From NCBI RefSeq assembly GCF_030247195.1, contig NC_080672.1, forward strand, positions 402,521,037 to 402,585,036: a stretch of DNA of 64,000 nt, in the 5' to 3' direction. The position numbers and the translations under genes were made by a program. The notes under the pieces were generated by a model that was given only the letters and a program-made list of their open reading frames with translations, was not told the DNA's origin and did no database searches. Shown piece after piece: positions 45,460 to 57,182 of the stretch; the first letter of the stretch is position 1; each line of letters opens with the position of its first letter. Source of the stretch: Topomyia yanbarensis (lineage: Eukaryota; Arthropoda; Insecta; Diptera; Culicidae).

Positions 45460-45747
45460 TGTGGGGAATAAGTGCTACCAATATGCCTTCATTGCTCAAA
45501 CTACAATCCGGCCACACCAATTCTTCTTATCGCCTATAGTCATCGGGGTATTAGGAATTTGGAGAGTACTTACTCGCCATAATTTGGTAGAAAGGATGAC
45601 GAAGGGTTAATGGATGTCACCATATGCTGCGCTACCCAAAATTCTCACGCATTTCAGAGACCACTGTCCAGCAAAACTTGCTATCATAGTTTCTCAATCT
45701 TACTTCAACCAGTCAAGAGGTTATAGACGGATTTCGGAAAGTTAATC

Positions 45748-46437
45748 ATGTTGCTGCTGTTGCTACTGCAGCTTGTATCACTTGCTGTACTGGATCCTCT
45801 CGAGTCTCTCTGTCTACCGATTAACGCCAATCTAACAGGATTATGGGACAGGAATTTATTTTTCACCACAAAAATGCTTCAACGGAAGGCAGAAGAATCC
45901 CGCTTCAAAAATGTCACTAGCAACATTATACAGATGTTGGAGACCAATCCTTGTCTAATGGTTCATTCCGTTAGAGATCCTTACGGAACCATCTTGTCCT
46001 TGGTAGTTTACACCATGTGCAATTTAACGGAAGTCGTCGGATTTTACATCACCTACTTGGAGGGTAGGCAATGCTGGATCGGTAGCTCAATTCCGTGGTG
46101 TGCTACGCAAAAAGACTTCCATCCCGATGACCAGTATGATATTACCTTTACAAGAGATATTTTAAGCATTGAGCAATCCGGCTCTACGGCTTCATTCAAG
46201 CCCACGCACTACGCTGAAGGCGTTCTGTGTCACGAACTGAGGGAAAATTCGGCTAACTGCAGTTGTCTCCGTACCGAATCATACCACACTCGAGATTTTT
46301 CTCCGGCCATATGCTCACCTGAGACGTCGAAAATTATCTCCCGGTTCATGGGGAGCAGATCGGCGACATGGTACGTATGGCTTATACTCGGTGTTCTACT
46401 GATGGAAGTTTTGCTGGTAGTTCTTCTACTGTTTTGA
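45748..46437 (+). CDS. Secreted, anchored cysteine-rich glycoprotein (copy 1, right arm)
   Basis: 229 aa, the mirror of 5148-5837. It has the same signal peptide, eight shared cysteines, FHPDD..YDITFTR core and hydrophobic end without cytoplasmic tail. Five residues differ from the left-arm version: Lys/Asn after WDR, Ile/Ser at the second glycosylation site, Leu/Pro before THY, Pro/Leu in CHE.REN and Val/Leu near the end. The NVT site is retained in both. Divergence between arms is thus higher here than at copy 2. Allele or paralogue depending on whether the inverted duplication is real. Function unknown. Confidence 0.78.
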   Translation: MLLLLLLQLVSLAVLDPLESLCLPINANLTGLWDRNLFFTTKMLQRKAEESRFKNVTSNIIQMLETNPCLMVHSVRDPYGTILSLVVYTMCNLTEVVGFYITYLEGRQCWIGSSIPWCATQKDFHPDDQYDITFTRDILSIEQSGSTASFKPTHYAEGVLCHELRENSANCSCLRTESYHTRDFSPAICSPETSKIISRFMGSRSATWYVWLILGVLLMEVLLVVLLLF

Positions 46438-46460
46438 AGTTAAACGAGTGCTTAAACGGA

Positions 46461-46466
46461 AATAAA
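46461..46466 (+). promoter_or_regulatory. Polyadenylation signal AATAAA
   Basis: AATAAA 23 nt after the stop codon of the gene at 45748-46437; the mirror of 5119-5124. Confidence 0.6.
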
Positions 46467-46469
46467 GTA

Positions 46470-49400
46470 TTCGAGGAAATTAAATTGAGTGTAACCGATC
46501 AATTGTCGCCTATTTCAAATTGCCGTATATGTAGAGAAAAATGTCAATTCTACAATGACAGATCTACGTTTGATCGCACTATATTTTTCCTGTTCAAATA
46601 TAAAACCGAATCCTTTTTTTAGTCTTAAGCGATATATTTTTTTTAATTACCATAATTTGATGGAACAACGAAAAAAACGAATCAAAGCTTTTGCTAGTAT
46701 AAAGCAAAACCTTGGTACTGCGTTCCGTTGCGACCTACTATTTCGACAAACTTCACAGTCGATTCGCAATGGAAGTGTCAATAAGGGTGCAATTTAACGA
46801 TTATACAAAGTTAAGTGGCTTATAAAAGCATTTTCGGCATATTTTTGAGTGACGCGAGTGGTGAGTTTGTGAAAATCGAATTCCGGCAAATGAAAAAATA
46901 TCTTTTCCTCGCATTACGGGCCGTCGATTCCCGATGCAAGGACAATAAAAGTTCACAGAAAACATCTAGAAACACAGTGTATATTCTAAAAATAGTGAAA
47001 AATGGTTTTTCAGGGAAAAAAATTCAATCCGAAAAGTGAAAAAAGATACGGCAATAAGAAAAATTAGCATATTCAAATAATTGGCGTTTCACCAGCGACT
47101 AGCGACTACCAGGTGTCGCCCCAAAATTCTTCGCCCGAAAAATAGGTGGCAAACCAGCCACTCCAGCTCAGCTAATTTCGTCCGCGTCCCTTGTCACCTA
47201 TGTTTTATTGGGTGTTTCATAGGCGGTGCTATATTTGGAAATGAGCCGCCTTGGATATTCAACTGTTTTTTTTTTACTTTCTTATTTTATTGCGTATGAG
47301 GAGAGGTTTTGATTCTTTAATATTCGGGAACACGTATCTGCCGGTCGGCAAACTTTTCTTTGGACTGAGCAAACTAATTTCTATGTTTCTTTAGAGTTTG
47401 TTTTACCAACTGGGGAACTGATCCAAAGAGCATTCAATGTGCTTAGGGAAGACACATGGCCTTATTTGAGTAGAATGATGACTTCAATCATGTATAGGGT
47501 TTGAGAATTGACAATTCGCGGGGGGAGTCGGGGATCGGTAGGCAATTACCTTCAGTTATGTCAGCACGAAGAATAAGTGTTTTGCTGTCATGTTCATTCA
47601 GCTTTCAATTCTATCTCATGCCTCCACGCGAGTCTAAGTTTATTAATGGCATTTGGTCCTTAGACCGGCGACGACTGGGTGCTATCAGCCTTCTGCCAAT
47701 AGTAGCAGAATGAGAGGGTGCGAACAGATCTAGCGGAGAAAACAATACCGTCCAAACGAATAGTTGTTGGGAAATCAGCTCCAATAAGACTTTAACTTGA
47801 CTAGTATCGATGATCGCGGGTCAATACGTACTGAAAATTCGCCGCGTCTGTTTTAATGAATCTAATTTCAAGTTCCGTTATTGGTGGCAAGCCCGTGCAT
47901 CAGGTTAACGAGCCTCTGTATTTCCCTTTAATGTTCGATATAATCGTTCGTATACGTGTATTTCGCAAACAATCCGATATTAGAAATAGGAAATACTTTC
48001 GTTGATTTATAACATCTCGAGCTATCATAACTCTTTATGTGTATAACGTGTTATCACTCGGTAGTTTGCAACCCAAAAAATATATTGTGGAGAAGGTATA
48101 GCAAAAAATTAGTCTAAATAATGTGGCAATAAATAGTAATCCGGCCTATTATGCAGATAAGATTAGCTTTTCTAGGCAATACTCCCACGATCGGCTGTGT
48201 GGAGTTGAAATTGCTTTTGTTTAGAAAACATAGGATACTCTCGGTAGCCGGCTACCCAGTGTTTAAAAAGAACCAAAAACTAAACAAGATCTTCTTTTTC
48301 GAGCGATCGTGTTCTCGAAAACTTACTAAACTACTACCTAATGAACTATGTACAGGTCGCATCGCTTGCATGGAGCGAATCCTAGAACACCAACTTCGCG
48401 ACACCTATGGAAGAGTGTGATGAACCTTCTGTATAAGATTACTCATTTTATTCAAACGATCACCGGGTAAAATCAGCACCGACACGATAGAAACCACAAA
48501 AAAATCGTCGCGTGATTGAATATTATTAAGAAATATAAGCAGTGCTCCTTATAGCCGGCTTTCCGGAGTTCAAGTTGCTTATTTTGCTAATCGTATTAAT
48601 ACAGCAAATGATAAATTTCCCACATTCTCGGCAGCCGGCTGCCCAGAGCAATTATTACATGATAACGCCACTGGCACACTTACTAACAACTCTCCCATTC
48701 CCGTGATACATGTGGAGATGCAGAGGATTCCTCGGTCTCTAGTAGCAACATGTATCGGACTAACATTCCTTCCTTTCCCAGAAGATCTGCATTCGGACGT
48801 GGCCGGCGTCGGTATTGATCAGCATGCAGGGATCAGAATAGATTGTACAATGTGGCTCATCATGTTATTCCCAAGCATGTTGTTCCAATGAACATTTTGC
48901 AACCTAATTTGGTTCTGGTCAATAACGGAATAGCAACTACGGGCGATCTCTTATGCTTATGCTTATGCTAAACTTCACAGTCGATTCGCAATGTACAGGA
49001 GATTTGCGCGGCTCGTGCTACGATTCTAATGATCACTGAGAATCCTTCCTGGCTAGGGCTTGCACATATGACTAATAATGATCTTTAATTTAAAAAAAAA
49101 ATGTGTCAGTTTTTCATATGTATTGATAGCGGGTGTCCTAACGAGTACACTTATATTATTTTTAAACCTTAATTATTCTTTTCTGATTTTTAAATTAAAA
49201 GTAATTAAATAAAATTCAGCCAACAAACTGTCAGTTGTCCTACTAAATGACGTATCTGCAAATATCTCGTTCGCCTCATTGTTAACCGGGACAGCACCTC
49301 ACACAGCATTATCTGGTACTTTTGCAATCCGCTAGCAGCTTGCAATCCCAAGTTTCATCTGCAAACTATTGTAGATCTGATGAGACAACCTATAGAGTCG

Positions 49401-50218
49401 TGCAAGTCGCATGGTTTTGGATGTGTTATTGTCGTAAAACAAATCAATAGTTTCGGACTTAAAAACAGAAAAAAGGATTGAGATATTAACTCACAGAAAA
49501 TGTCTTAAGCCGCACATCTCTAAAGATGATTAGATACATTGTCTAACGTCGCCCCAAGTCGGTACCAGTTACTGACGAGACGAGTTCGAAACACAAAAAT
49601 TGAACTTAATGCGACTAGCGCCTTGCTCTCTGAATCGTCAGACCAGGGCAAAATATCTAAACCGTTTAATTCCAGAATAAAATCGAATCTAGGCAGCAAA
49701 CTTCGACGCAGATTCATGGTAAGTGTTTCTTTTGGCCATCTTCTTTTTGATTACTTTCAATAATTCAACTCGCCATCGAGCCGTTGTCATATCGATTTCA
49801 ATTCAAAACACAATTCAGTTCAATTCAAACTGGTATCAAACTGCTTCCCTGGATGATTTCAGCCAAGATAAGGTTTATTTCAGCTAGCTGATTCCAATTC
49901 CAGTTGAAAGTAAATTATTCAACAAGGGACGTGTTTTTCGCAATAAACCCAACCATGGATTGCATGGAAAAATGAATCGATGTGTTATTTTGCGGAAAAT
50001 GATTCTTCACCTCGCTCAAAATGTTTTCCGACTTCAAAATAATGCTTTAATCTAACCACATTCACTTAGCTCCAATAGTACTAGTCACTAGCAGTAGTAG
50101 CAGCACTGTTCATCCAAATGCATTTTCTTTGTCCGAAACGCCAACATTGCACTGTTCCCCTTTCCATTGTCTGTATTTCCGAATGAATTTGTGCCGTTTC
50201 TGTCGATTGAAGATTTGT
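46470..50218. other. Non-coding stretch (mirror of 1347-5118)
   Basis: Contains the mirrored 24 bp repeats, the GCATAA array (about 48950-48968) and the AGCCGGCT segments. No gene recognised. Confidence 0.5.
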
Positions 50219-51022
50219 TTTTTTACGCTTTCCATGTCCAACTTTTTCTAGTGCATGCTGGATTGCGAAACAATTTTTTCTTACCGCTATTGGGGTCAAG
50301 AAACATGAAAAACTTATTTTGATTGTGGTAGATGATTCTCGCGCAGTGCTAGATGCTGCCCTATTTCTACATTCTAATGTCTAGTACAATTGTCCTAAAA
50401 TATTGAGAGTAGTTCAATTCCATGGAAAAGGTGGTCGAAGACAGTCTAAATTGATTAGTTTGATCAGTTTTCAGAAATATTTCAAGGCCACAAAGATATA
50501 CCAAAAAAGCAGTTAATCGTCGAATCAAACATCGCGTTTCACCTTCTTTTGACCTCAAGGTGCTCGCGAGTTTGGGTATTGAAGTTGATAGTGAGCTAGG
50601 TATGATTTTTACTGCCTTTCAATGCACTGCCGAGCGAACTAATTTCTTGAAAGGAGACTAACAAAAGCTTACAAGAAATCAGTCGCAATTCTTTATAATT
50701 GGTGAGTTTAAGGTTGAACAGAGAAAGCGCAAAAATCCAAAACAAAAAAAGCAGTTTTTTTCATACCGTGTTAGATCTTTATAAAAATCAATCAGCAGTT
50801 CTGTAACAACATTCTACATAAATAAGCTGATTGATTTTTATGAAGATCCAATTCACGGTGTGGAAAAAAACTGCTTTTTTCGTTTTCGATTTTTTCCCAT
50901 TCTCTGTCCAACCTTAACGCTGCTCAAATAAAAAAAAATACTGGTGGCCAAATCTTACCGAAATCAGAAGATATAGCTGTTAAGAAACGTTGGTTTTTAA
51001 ACAACTCGGGCATGAATGGGCT
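50219..51022. mobile_element. MITE family A, copy 1 (mirror)
   Basis: Right-arm copy of 545-1346, with the nested TTAA hairpin MITE at 50708-50917. Confidence 0.7.
50708..50917. mobile_element. Hairpin MITE with TTAA ends (mirror of 650-860)
   Basis: Same two long arms around a short loop, from TTAAGGTTG to CAACCTTAA. Confidence 0.7.
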
Positions 51023-51379
51023 AAATTTTCTTCTTAAAGTCCGGCGATTTTTGTTCAACGCGCAACATCCAACTTTTCGTTGACTTGTAAGCAGAACAAT
51101 CGGTTTCGGGTTTCCTTCTGTTTAATCTGGCCGTTCAGATGTAAAAAAAAAACATTTTGGCGGTCATTTCTGTATCCCAAACTTTCTTTTTTGGAACTTT
51201 TTATCTCAGTTTCTGAAATCGAAAGATTCTTACTACGCTCGAATAACTCTCGGGGATTGACTTAGTCACTGTATTCGCCATCAAACCGTTGTTGTATTAG
51301 GTTATAACGCTTTCCGCTAAATTTGAAGCCTGCCTTTGACCGAACGATTCTCGTGTTTAGTGTTGTGTCAGTAAGCAAA

Positions 51380-51590
51380 ACAATTCTCGACAAACATGTC
51401 AAATGGTCCTAAGTGCAAATGAGAGCCTCTCTTTGTTTACTTTCGAAATATATCGAAAAACCCTTATTTCGACTAGCTAAGAGTTGAGTAACAAACGTAT
51501 AAACTGGCGTGTTATTAGCGAAAGTGAAAGTAAACAATGAGAAACTGTCATTTGCACTTAGGACCATTGGACATGTTTGGCAAGAATTGT
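51380..51590. mobile_element. Foldback MITE (TGGTCCTAAGTGC type), complete copy
   Basis: The ends ACAATTCTCGACAAACATGTC (as complement) and GACATGTTTGGCAAGAATTGT-like sequence show arms of at least 40 bp around TGGTCCTAAGTGCAAATGA. This is where the visible inverted duplication ends, only because its partner lies at the left edge of the window. Confidence 0.75.
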
Positions 51591-51699
51591 GTAAAAACTG
51601 AAAAAATTTGTTAAATTGTTCCCAAATGCGATATTATTGTTTACAGCACTGTGTGAATAAACCAACGAACAGATCTACCGTACATTCCACTTACTGCTT

Positions 51700-53290
51700 G
51701 CAGTGCCATCTGAATCTCACTCACTGAAACCTCTGAAGTGCATATTAGACGATGTGTCCGTTCCGATATCTGCGATGCCAGTAGATAAATTCTGGCTTGA
51801 CTCGTTCTGTATAAGACCAGAAGACGAAGTTATCCCAACGGTACGGGACAAAAATGATAATCAGCTCCCTGAAAACCTTTCAATTCATAGCATGCCGTCG
51901 TATATAGCACATGAATTCCTGTCTGTGTTTTACCAGAAAGTTCGTGTAAACAAAAACGCAGGCCTTCTTGCTTATCCTCACTTCCTGCGATCGTTCTCAC
52001 CGAAACCTGGCTACGTGATGATATATTAAACACCGAACTATCGACGAACTACACAATTGGGATGGGATCGCAACTTTTCTACCAGTCATCTGAGCCGTGT
52101 AGGTGGTGTTCTTATAGCGATAAAAAAAACTGTACTAAAGATGTCCGGTTGTGATCATTCGGAACAGTTTGTGATACGTGTTTCACTGCCAGGTCGATCT
52201 TTATATGTTGGCTTAATTTACCTGAGGTCGAACAGTGATCTTGACATGACCAACTTTCACTCCTCTGCGGTCCAAAACATTCTTGAGAAAGTCAACCGAC
52301 AAGACCTGTATTTTTATTTGTTGTAGGCGATTACAATCAATCCTATCTTCGGTGAATTTTCGAAGACGATTTCAAGGGCTATCTTCCTGAAAATGAAACA
52401 TCGGAACAGGAGATGGCCATTACACAAACGCTGGTCGCTGGTAGTTTGTATCATGAATGGATAAATTCATCCAACATGTGCGAACTGATTGAGCCTCCGA
52501 CATCTATACTGAAGATAGACCCTCACCATAAATTCTTCGTTTTAAGATTTGATACGCGTTCTGATGGTAGTCACTTTGACTGTGCTCTACGTAACGTCGA
52601 CGAAGTCTCAATGGACATTGGTGCGGAGTCAGTTGGCGTGATATGTTGGATGGAAACAATTTAGATCAAACAGTTGCGGCATTCTACGAGGCCATGTAAG
52701 AGATTCTCCAACGCAATGTTCCCGAAATACGTGTAAGCAGAAAAGTAAATTATAAGTTTCCGTGCTGGAATGCCGAGCTTGATCGCCTACGCAACGTACT
52801 CCGGAACCAACGAAAGCGATACTTACGTCATAGAACCGACGACAACAAAGCTATTCTTCGTCAAATAGAACTACAATGTGAAACAGCTCGGCACAGCGCA
52901 TTCGGTGAATATCTACAATGAATTGTTCGCTGCATCTTCCAACTTAATTGATGAACGTCAGCACGGATTCACAAAAAAACGTCTTCCATCTTGATGACGT
53001 ACACAAATTTTCTAGTTCCAGCTGTCGAGAAGCGTCAGCAGGGGGACGCAATATAGTTTGGTATCGCGAAAGCTTTAAAATTGGTACCACAGCGCGTTTG
53101 AAACGCCGATCAATGGGCCTCAAGGAAGTCAGCTAGGGTCGCTTATTTTTCTCTTATTCATAAACGATCACTGTCCCCGCATCAGGTCTGAAAAATTACT
53201 CTATGCTGATGATCTGAAAATCTTTCGTTCAATTGCCTCAGAACTCGACCCTGTTGTGCGTTAAGATGACATAGCAAATATAGAGGAATG
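51700..53290 (+). pseudogene. Decayed LINE (endonuclease plus reverse transcriptase)
   Basis: The remnants run in order on the plus strand across several frames. An endonuclease part has a TETWL-like motif near 51995-52010 and GGVLIAIKK near 52095. The linker region is basic (CWNAELDRLRNVLRNQRKRY) near 52760-52830. A collapsed reverse transcriptase has DERQHGFTKKR near 52950 and YADDLKIF near 53195-53220. Many stops, frameshifts and deletions are present. Of the Jockey/CR1-like type, judging by the YADDLKI block. Confidence 0.65.
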
Positions 53291-53367
53291 GTGCTAGCTG
53301 AATGGAATGCAGATAATAAATCAATTGTGCGTCCGATTTGTACCACAAGCCATGACTCGCCACCACT

Positions 53368-53590
53368 TGACGAAACAGGATTGCAAACAGTTAATCGATG
53401 CCATCACTTATTGCATCATAACTGTCTCGTGTATTTTAAGACGCCAGCCAAACCAACTGTCTACCGTCATTTCCCAATCATACCACCGATCTACCGACAG
53501 GTTACACATAGTTATCCTCGTAGGGAGGGATATGCGGAAGAAAAAAAAGATGGGTGTGTAATGTATGGTACATATGGATAGTATGGTAAA
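53368..53590 (+). repeat. Upstream module 'S' at the third glycoprotein locus
   Basis: Here the module is uninterrupted: GATGCCATCACTTATTGCAT, then the uninserted counterpart of the Tc1 target, then CACATAGTTATCCTCGTAGG and GATGGGTGTGTAATG. It points in the same direction as the gene, opposite to copies 1 and 2. Confidence 0.5.
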
Positions 53591-54467
53591 GGGTTAATGG
53601 ATCTCACCACATGCTATGCATCCAGAAATTCTCACGGTTTTCAGAAACCGCCGTCCAGCTAAACTCTCCATCATTGTTTCTCAATCCCATTTCAACCAAT
53701 CGAGAGGTTCAACGCGGATTTCGGAAAGCTGATAGTATAATCAGGATGTTACTGCTACTTATACTGCAACTGGTACCACTTGCTACACTGGACCCTATCA
53801 AGCCTTTCTGCCTACCGATTAAATTCAATCTAACTGGATTATGGGACAGGAAACTATTTTTAACCACAAAAATGCTGCAACGGAAGGATGAAAAATGCCA
53901 CCGTAAAAATGTCGATATTGACATTACAGACATGATGGCGTCTAATCCTTGTCTGATGGTTCGATATTTGTGGTCTACCGATGGAACCATCCAAGATTTG
54001 GAAGTTTACGCCACGTGTAACTTCACGGAAGTGGTCGGATTTTACGCCAGCTACGGGGATGCTAAGCGATGTTGGATGGTTAGCCCGATGGCGTGGTGTG
54101 CTACGTCAAATTACTTCCATCCAGATGACCGATATGAGATTACCTTTACAAGAGAGACTTTAACAGTCCAACACCATTCAATCAATTCGGATAGGATCGA
54201 TTGCTGGGAAAAGCAATCGACTTCAACGGCTTTTTTAAGGTCACACAATACGGTGAAGGCGTTGAACGTGATAATCTATGGGAAAATTCAGCGAACTGCA
54301 GCTGTCTACGTTCCGAATCCTATAACACACTAGATTTTATTGGTGCCGTATGTCCTTCTAATGCGTCGGAATTTTTCCCCCTGCGTTCGTTGCCGAGCGG
54401 ATCATCAGCATCGTACGTATGGCTTATACTTGGTGTTCTACTGATGGAAGTGTTGCTAGTAGTTACT

Positions 54468-56352
54468 GGGAAAATGTACTTTTGCATATAAAATATTTAA
54501 AATAATCCATAAAGAATTGTAAAACGATCCATAAAAAAGTTGTCCATGTTCCATAAAACAAAACTGAAAATCCATAAAACAATGTGAATGATCCATAAAA
54601 AGGGGTGATTTGATCCATAGATTATGTAAAATTGAACCATAAAATGGTCGCAAAAGAGCACTAAAATAGTAATAAAAGAGCAATTAAAATCAACCAATGC
54701 CCCATAAAAATATTGGAAATGTTCCATAAAATGATACATTTTGCGCCATAAATTAACTTACATTTATCCATAGAATATTAACAATGTACATTAAAACACG
54801 TCGATATGTCCCATAATATCGACAAAAATTTTCAACGGTATTACAAAATGGAGCAATAAAATGTCAGAAAAAGTTCCATAAATTTGATGAAAATGTTTGC
54901 TAAATAATTTTTCTTGGTCCATAGAAGATGTAAAAATGAAGTTTCATAATGATTCATATATCGAACGTTAAATTATGGTTCATGGACATTTACAAAACGA
55001 TCCATAAGAAAATGTAAAACGATCCATTAATATGTGCTTATGCACTAGAAAAAATAAATTTAATGAATTCATGCGAAATTTTATGGTAAACTGAAAAAAT
55101 AAGTTGTGCTTAATAATTCTCATAACAGTGACAGTGTTTTAACAAGTGAGCTTATACTGGGAGCTAGTGTGATGCGGCTTGGCCGCATATCCGAGGCCAA
55201 GGATCCGAAGTGGCGCAAAGCCGCTGAGGATCCGTTGGACGAGGCATTGATTAACCCGTAGCTGGAATTGCAAGCAAACCTGTGGTCCTCTCGTTTGCCC
55301 GGTTTACTTAAACATAGGGGCTATAGCTAGTTAAAAGCCGACTGAGCGGCAGCGAAGTCGGACAGTGCACTAGAAAGCGATGTGGCGTAGCCACATTAGT
55401 CATAGTGTTCGTGTATACAGTGTCCGTTTTCGCTTCAGATAGTTATTCAGATAGTATTTGCGACTCATGCTAGCCTGTATCAGTGGTCTAATAACTCTTA
55501 GCGCTCTAATATCATAAATACCCTGACGTTTAAAGAGTTTCCATAATGATTTCAGGTTAGCTAAGGTCAGTTACCTGACTAGTGGGATACGGAAGCTTAA
55601 GTTTAACTATAATGTATGCATTGTTTGTTGTAGTTATATGCAGTGCATGTATGCATGGTTTGTTGTAGTTTGACATTACAACCAAATGTAATAAACTTTA
55701 TTATTAGTTTGAATAGCAAAAATTTCGCATGAATTCATTAAATTTAATTTATCTGGTGCATAAGCACATATTAATGGATCGTTTTACATTTTCTTTTCCT
55801 ATGGATCGTTTTGTAAATATCCATGAACCATAATTTAACGTTCGATATATGAATCATTTCTAATGTTCATTTTTGCATTACATTGGCTCATCTTCTATGG
55901 ACCAAGAAAAATTATTTAGCAAACATTTTCATCAAATTTATGGAACTTTTACTGACATTTTATTGCTCCATTTTGTAATACCGTGGAACATTTTTGTCGA
56001 TATTATGGAACATATCGACGTGTTTTATTGTACATTGTTAATATTCTATGGATCAATGTCAGTTAATTTATGGCGCAAAATGTATCATTTTATGGAACAT
56101 TTCCAATATTTTTATGGGGCATTGGTTGATTTTAATTGCTCTTTTATTACTATTTTAGTGCTCTTTTGCGACCATTTTATGGTTCAATTTTACATAATCT
56201 ATGGATCAAATCACCCCTTTTTATGGATCATTCACATTGTTTTATGGATTTTCAGTTTTGTTTTATGGAACATGGACAACTTTTTTATGGATCGTTTTTC
56301 AATTTTTTATGGATCATTTTTGTTGTTTTAGCGGCGCAAACTTAGGGCTGCC
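54468..56352. mobile_element. Foldback transposon (Mutator-like by target duplication)
   Basis: A 1885 bp element between 9 bp duplications GTAGTTACT (54459-54467 and 56353-56361). Copy 2 of the gene has the single uninserted site. Two arms of about 600 bp (54468-55085, 55715-56352) are inverted copies. Each consists of irregular iterations of CCATAAAA (or TTTTATGG) spaced 20-40 bp apart. The unique loop (55086-55714) is less AT-rich and carries three short hairpins. Outermost bases match only loosely (GG...TTTGC). The 9 bp duplication and long inverted repeats fit non-autonomous Mutator-like elements. Open frames in the arms are repeat artefacts. Confidence 0.8.
55172..55396. repeat. Hairpins in the loop of the foldback element
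   Basis: ATGCGGC-TTG-GCCGCAT (55172-55188) and ATGTGGC-GTA-GCCACAT (55380-55396) are 7 bp stems with 3 nt loops that differ by a compensating C-G/T-A pair. AGTGGC-GCAAA-GCCGCT (55209-55225) is a third related hairpin with one wobble pair. Confidence 0.6.
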
Positions 56353-56373
56353 GTAGTTACTCTACTGTGTTAA

Positions 56374-57180
56374 AGGTTCACAAGTGGTTAAACAAAAATA
56401 AAGTATTTGTGGAAATTGACAGTATGATTATGACAAACCAATTGTTGCCTACTTCACAATATAGTATAGAGAAAACATAGCAGTCTTATGGTGATAGACA
56501 TTCGTTTGGTCGCATTTTTTGTATCGCGCGTAAATGTAAAAAGGTAATTGTCCTTGTTTTTGTTTTCAAAGATATATTTAATGCATTGTCAATAAATTGA
56601 CCGGTAGAGTAAAAGGTTAGCTCCGATCAGAACTCGCGATCGTGCACGCATTCGTTTCTAGTACATTTTTCAGTCGAAAGTACCTGCCCGACAGACCCTA
56701 GATGGCAGGGCGCCATATACCGTGGTTAGAAACATTCTGCTTGTTTTCTTCGCCTAACAAACTCGTATGAACCAGCTGTCATCGTACAGCATAGTTAGCA
56801 CACTTATTTTTATACAGATGTTCGACAAAAATTGTAGATGTATGTATGTAGATCGATAAATACGTCCACAAACGAGAAAAAAAACAAAAATTACAGCTAA
56901 TTGTAAACGATACAAAAAAGCGGAGTGTAACAATGCACTCTACGGAGTGTATACTAGAAACCAAGCTATTGTTCCCAGTGCTAAATCGTAACTCAACCGG
57001 CTTACAATTTTTACCCCCATTCAATCTGAGCATATGATCAATTTTCTTCAGTCAAAAAAATCATTATTTTGGATACGCTCATGATACAATTTAAATGGCT
57101 GTCCACAAATTAACAATTAGTTTTATCTTTCATCTAATTTGTGTTTTCTAGAATATTTTTTTCTAATTTTATACCGAAAT
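56374..57180. other. 3' flank of the third family member, then nothing recognised
   Basis: AATAAAGTAT at about 56399-56408 and the following 100 bp match the 3' flank of copy 1, so the duplicated unit extends past the gene. After that no gene is seen; a 34 bp repeat lies at 56620-56653. Confidence 0.5.
56620..56653 (+). repeat. 34 bp direct repeat, first copy
   Basis: Starts GCTCCGATCAGAACTCGCGA and ends TGCACGCATTC. It is repeated exactly at 63345-63378, 6.7 kb downstream in the same orientation, with no homology immediately outside. Origin unknown; possibly ends of two copies of a dispersed element. Confidence 0.7.
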
Positions 57181-57182
57181 TG

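Larger units (their letters stand above)
26001..51566. repeat. Right arm of the inverted duplication
   Basis: Reverse-complement copy of 1-18134, starting at the first base after the 500 N gap. It is about 7.4 kb longer, almost entirely because of a 6.1 kb LINE (38961-45072) and a 1634 bp element (28364-29997), less a 315 bp MITE found only in the left arm. Nested older elements sit at matching positions in both arms, so they predate the split of the two copies. Low divergence with presence/absence transposons fits allelic haplotypes. Confidence 0.95.
53746..56373 (+). pseudogene. Third glycoprotein family member, frameshifted and split by a transposon
   Basis: The ATG at 53746 opens a signal peptide (MLLLLILQLVPLATLDP) and an ectodomain very close to copy 2. 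It has NPCLMVRY, CNFTEVVGFY, WCATSNYFHPDD and RYEITFTRE, plus the extra cysteines EKCHR and DCWEK. A one-base loss in a T-run near 54225-54235 shifts the frame. The rest (NSANCSCLRSE, the WLILGVLL anchor) lies in the next frame. The anchor is then cut at 54467 by the foldback element 54468-56352, with the last few codons and 3' sequence resuming at 56353. Two independent lesions make it non-functional, although the homopolymer shift could be a sequencing error. Confidence 0.8.

Noticed and set aside
55209..55240. Hammerhead ribozyme near CGCTGAGGATCCG
   Set aside because: The CUGAUGA and GAAA core is not present in the required arrangement.
55873..56331. 152-codon frame in the foldback element
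   Set aside because: It is produced by reading through TTTTATGG repeats; composition is extreme and no domain is seen.
54468..56352. CRISPR-like or satellite array because of repeated CCATAAAA
   Set aside because: Spacing is irregular, units are degenerate and the second half is inverted. The 9 bp target duplication shows it is a transposon.
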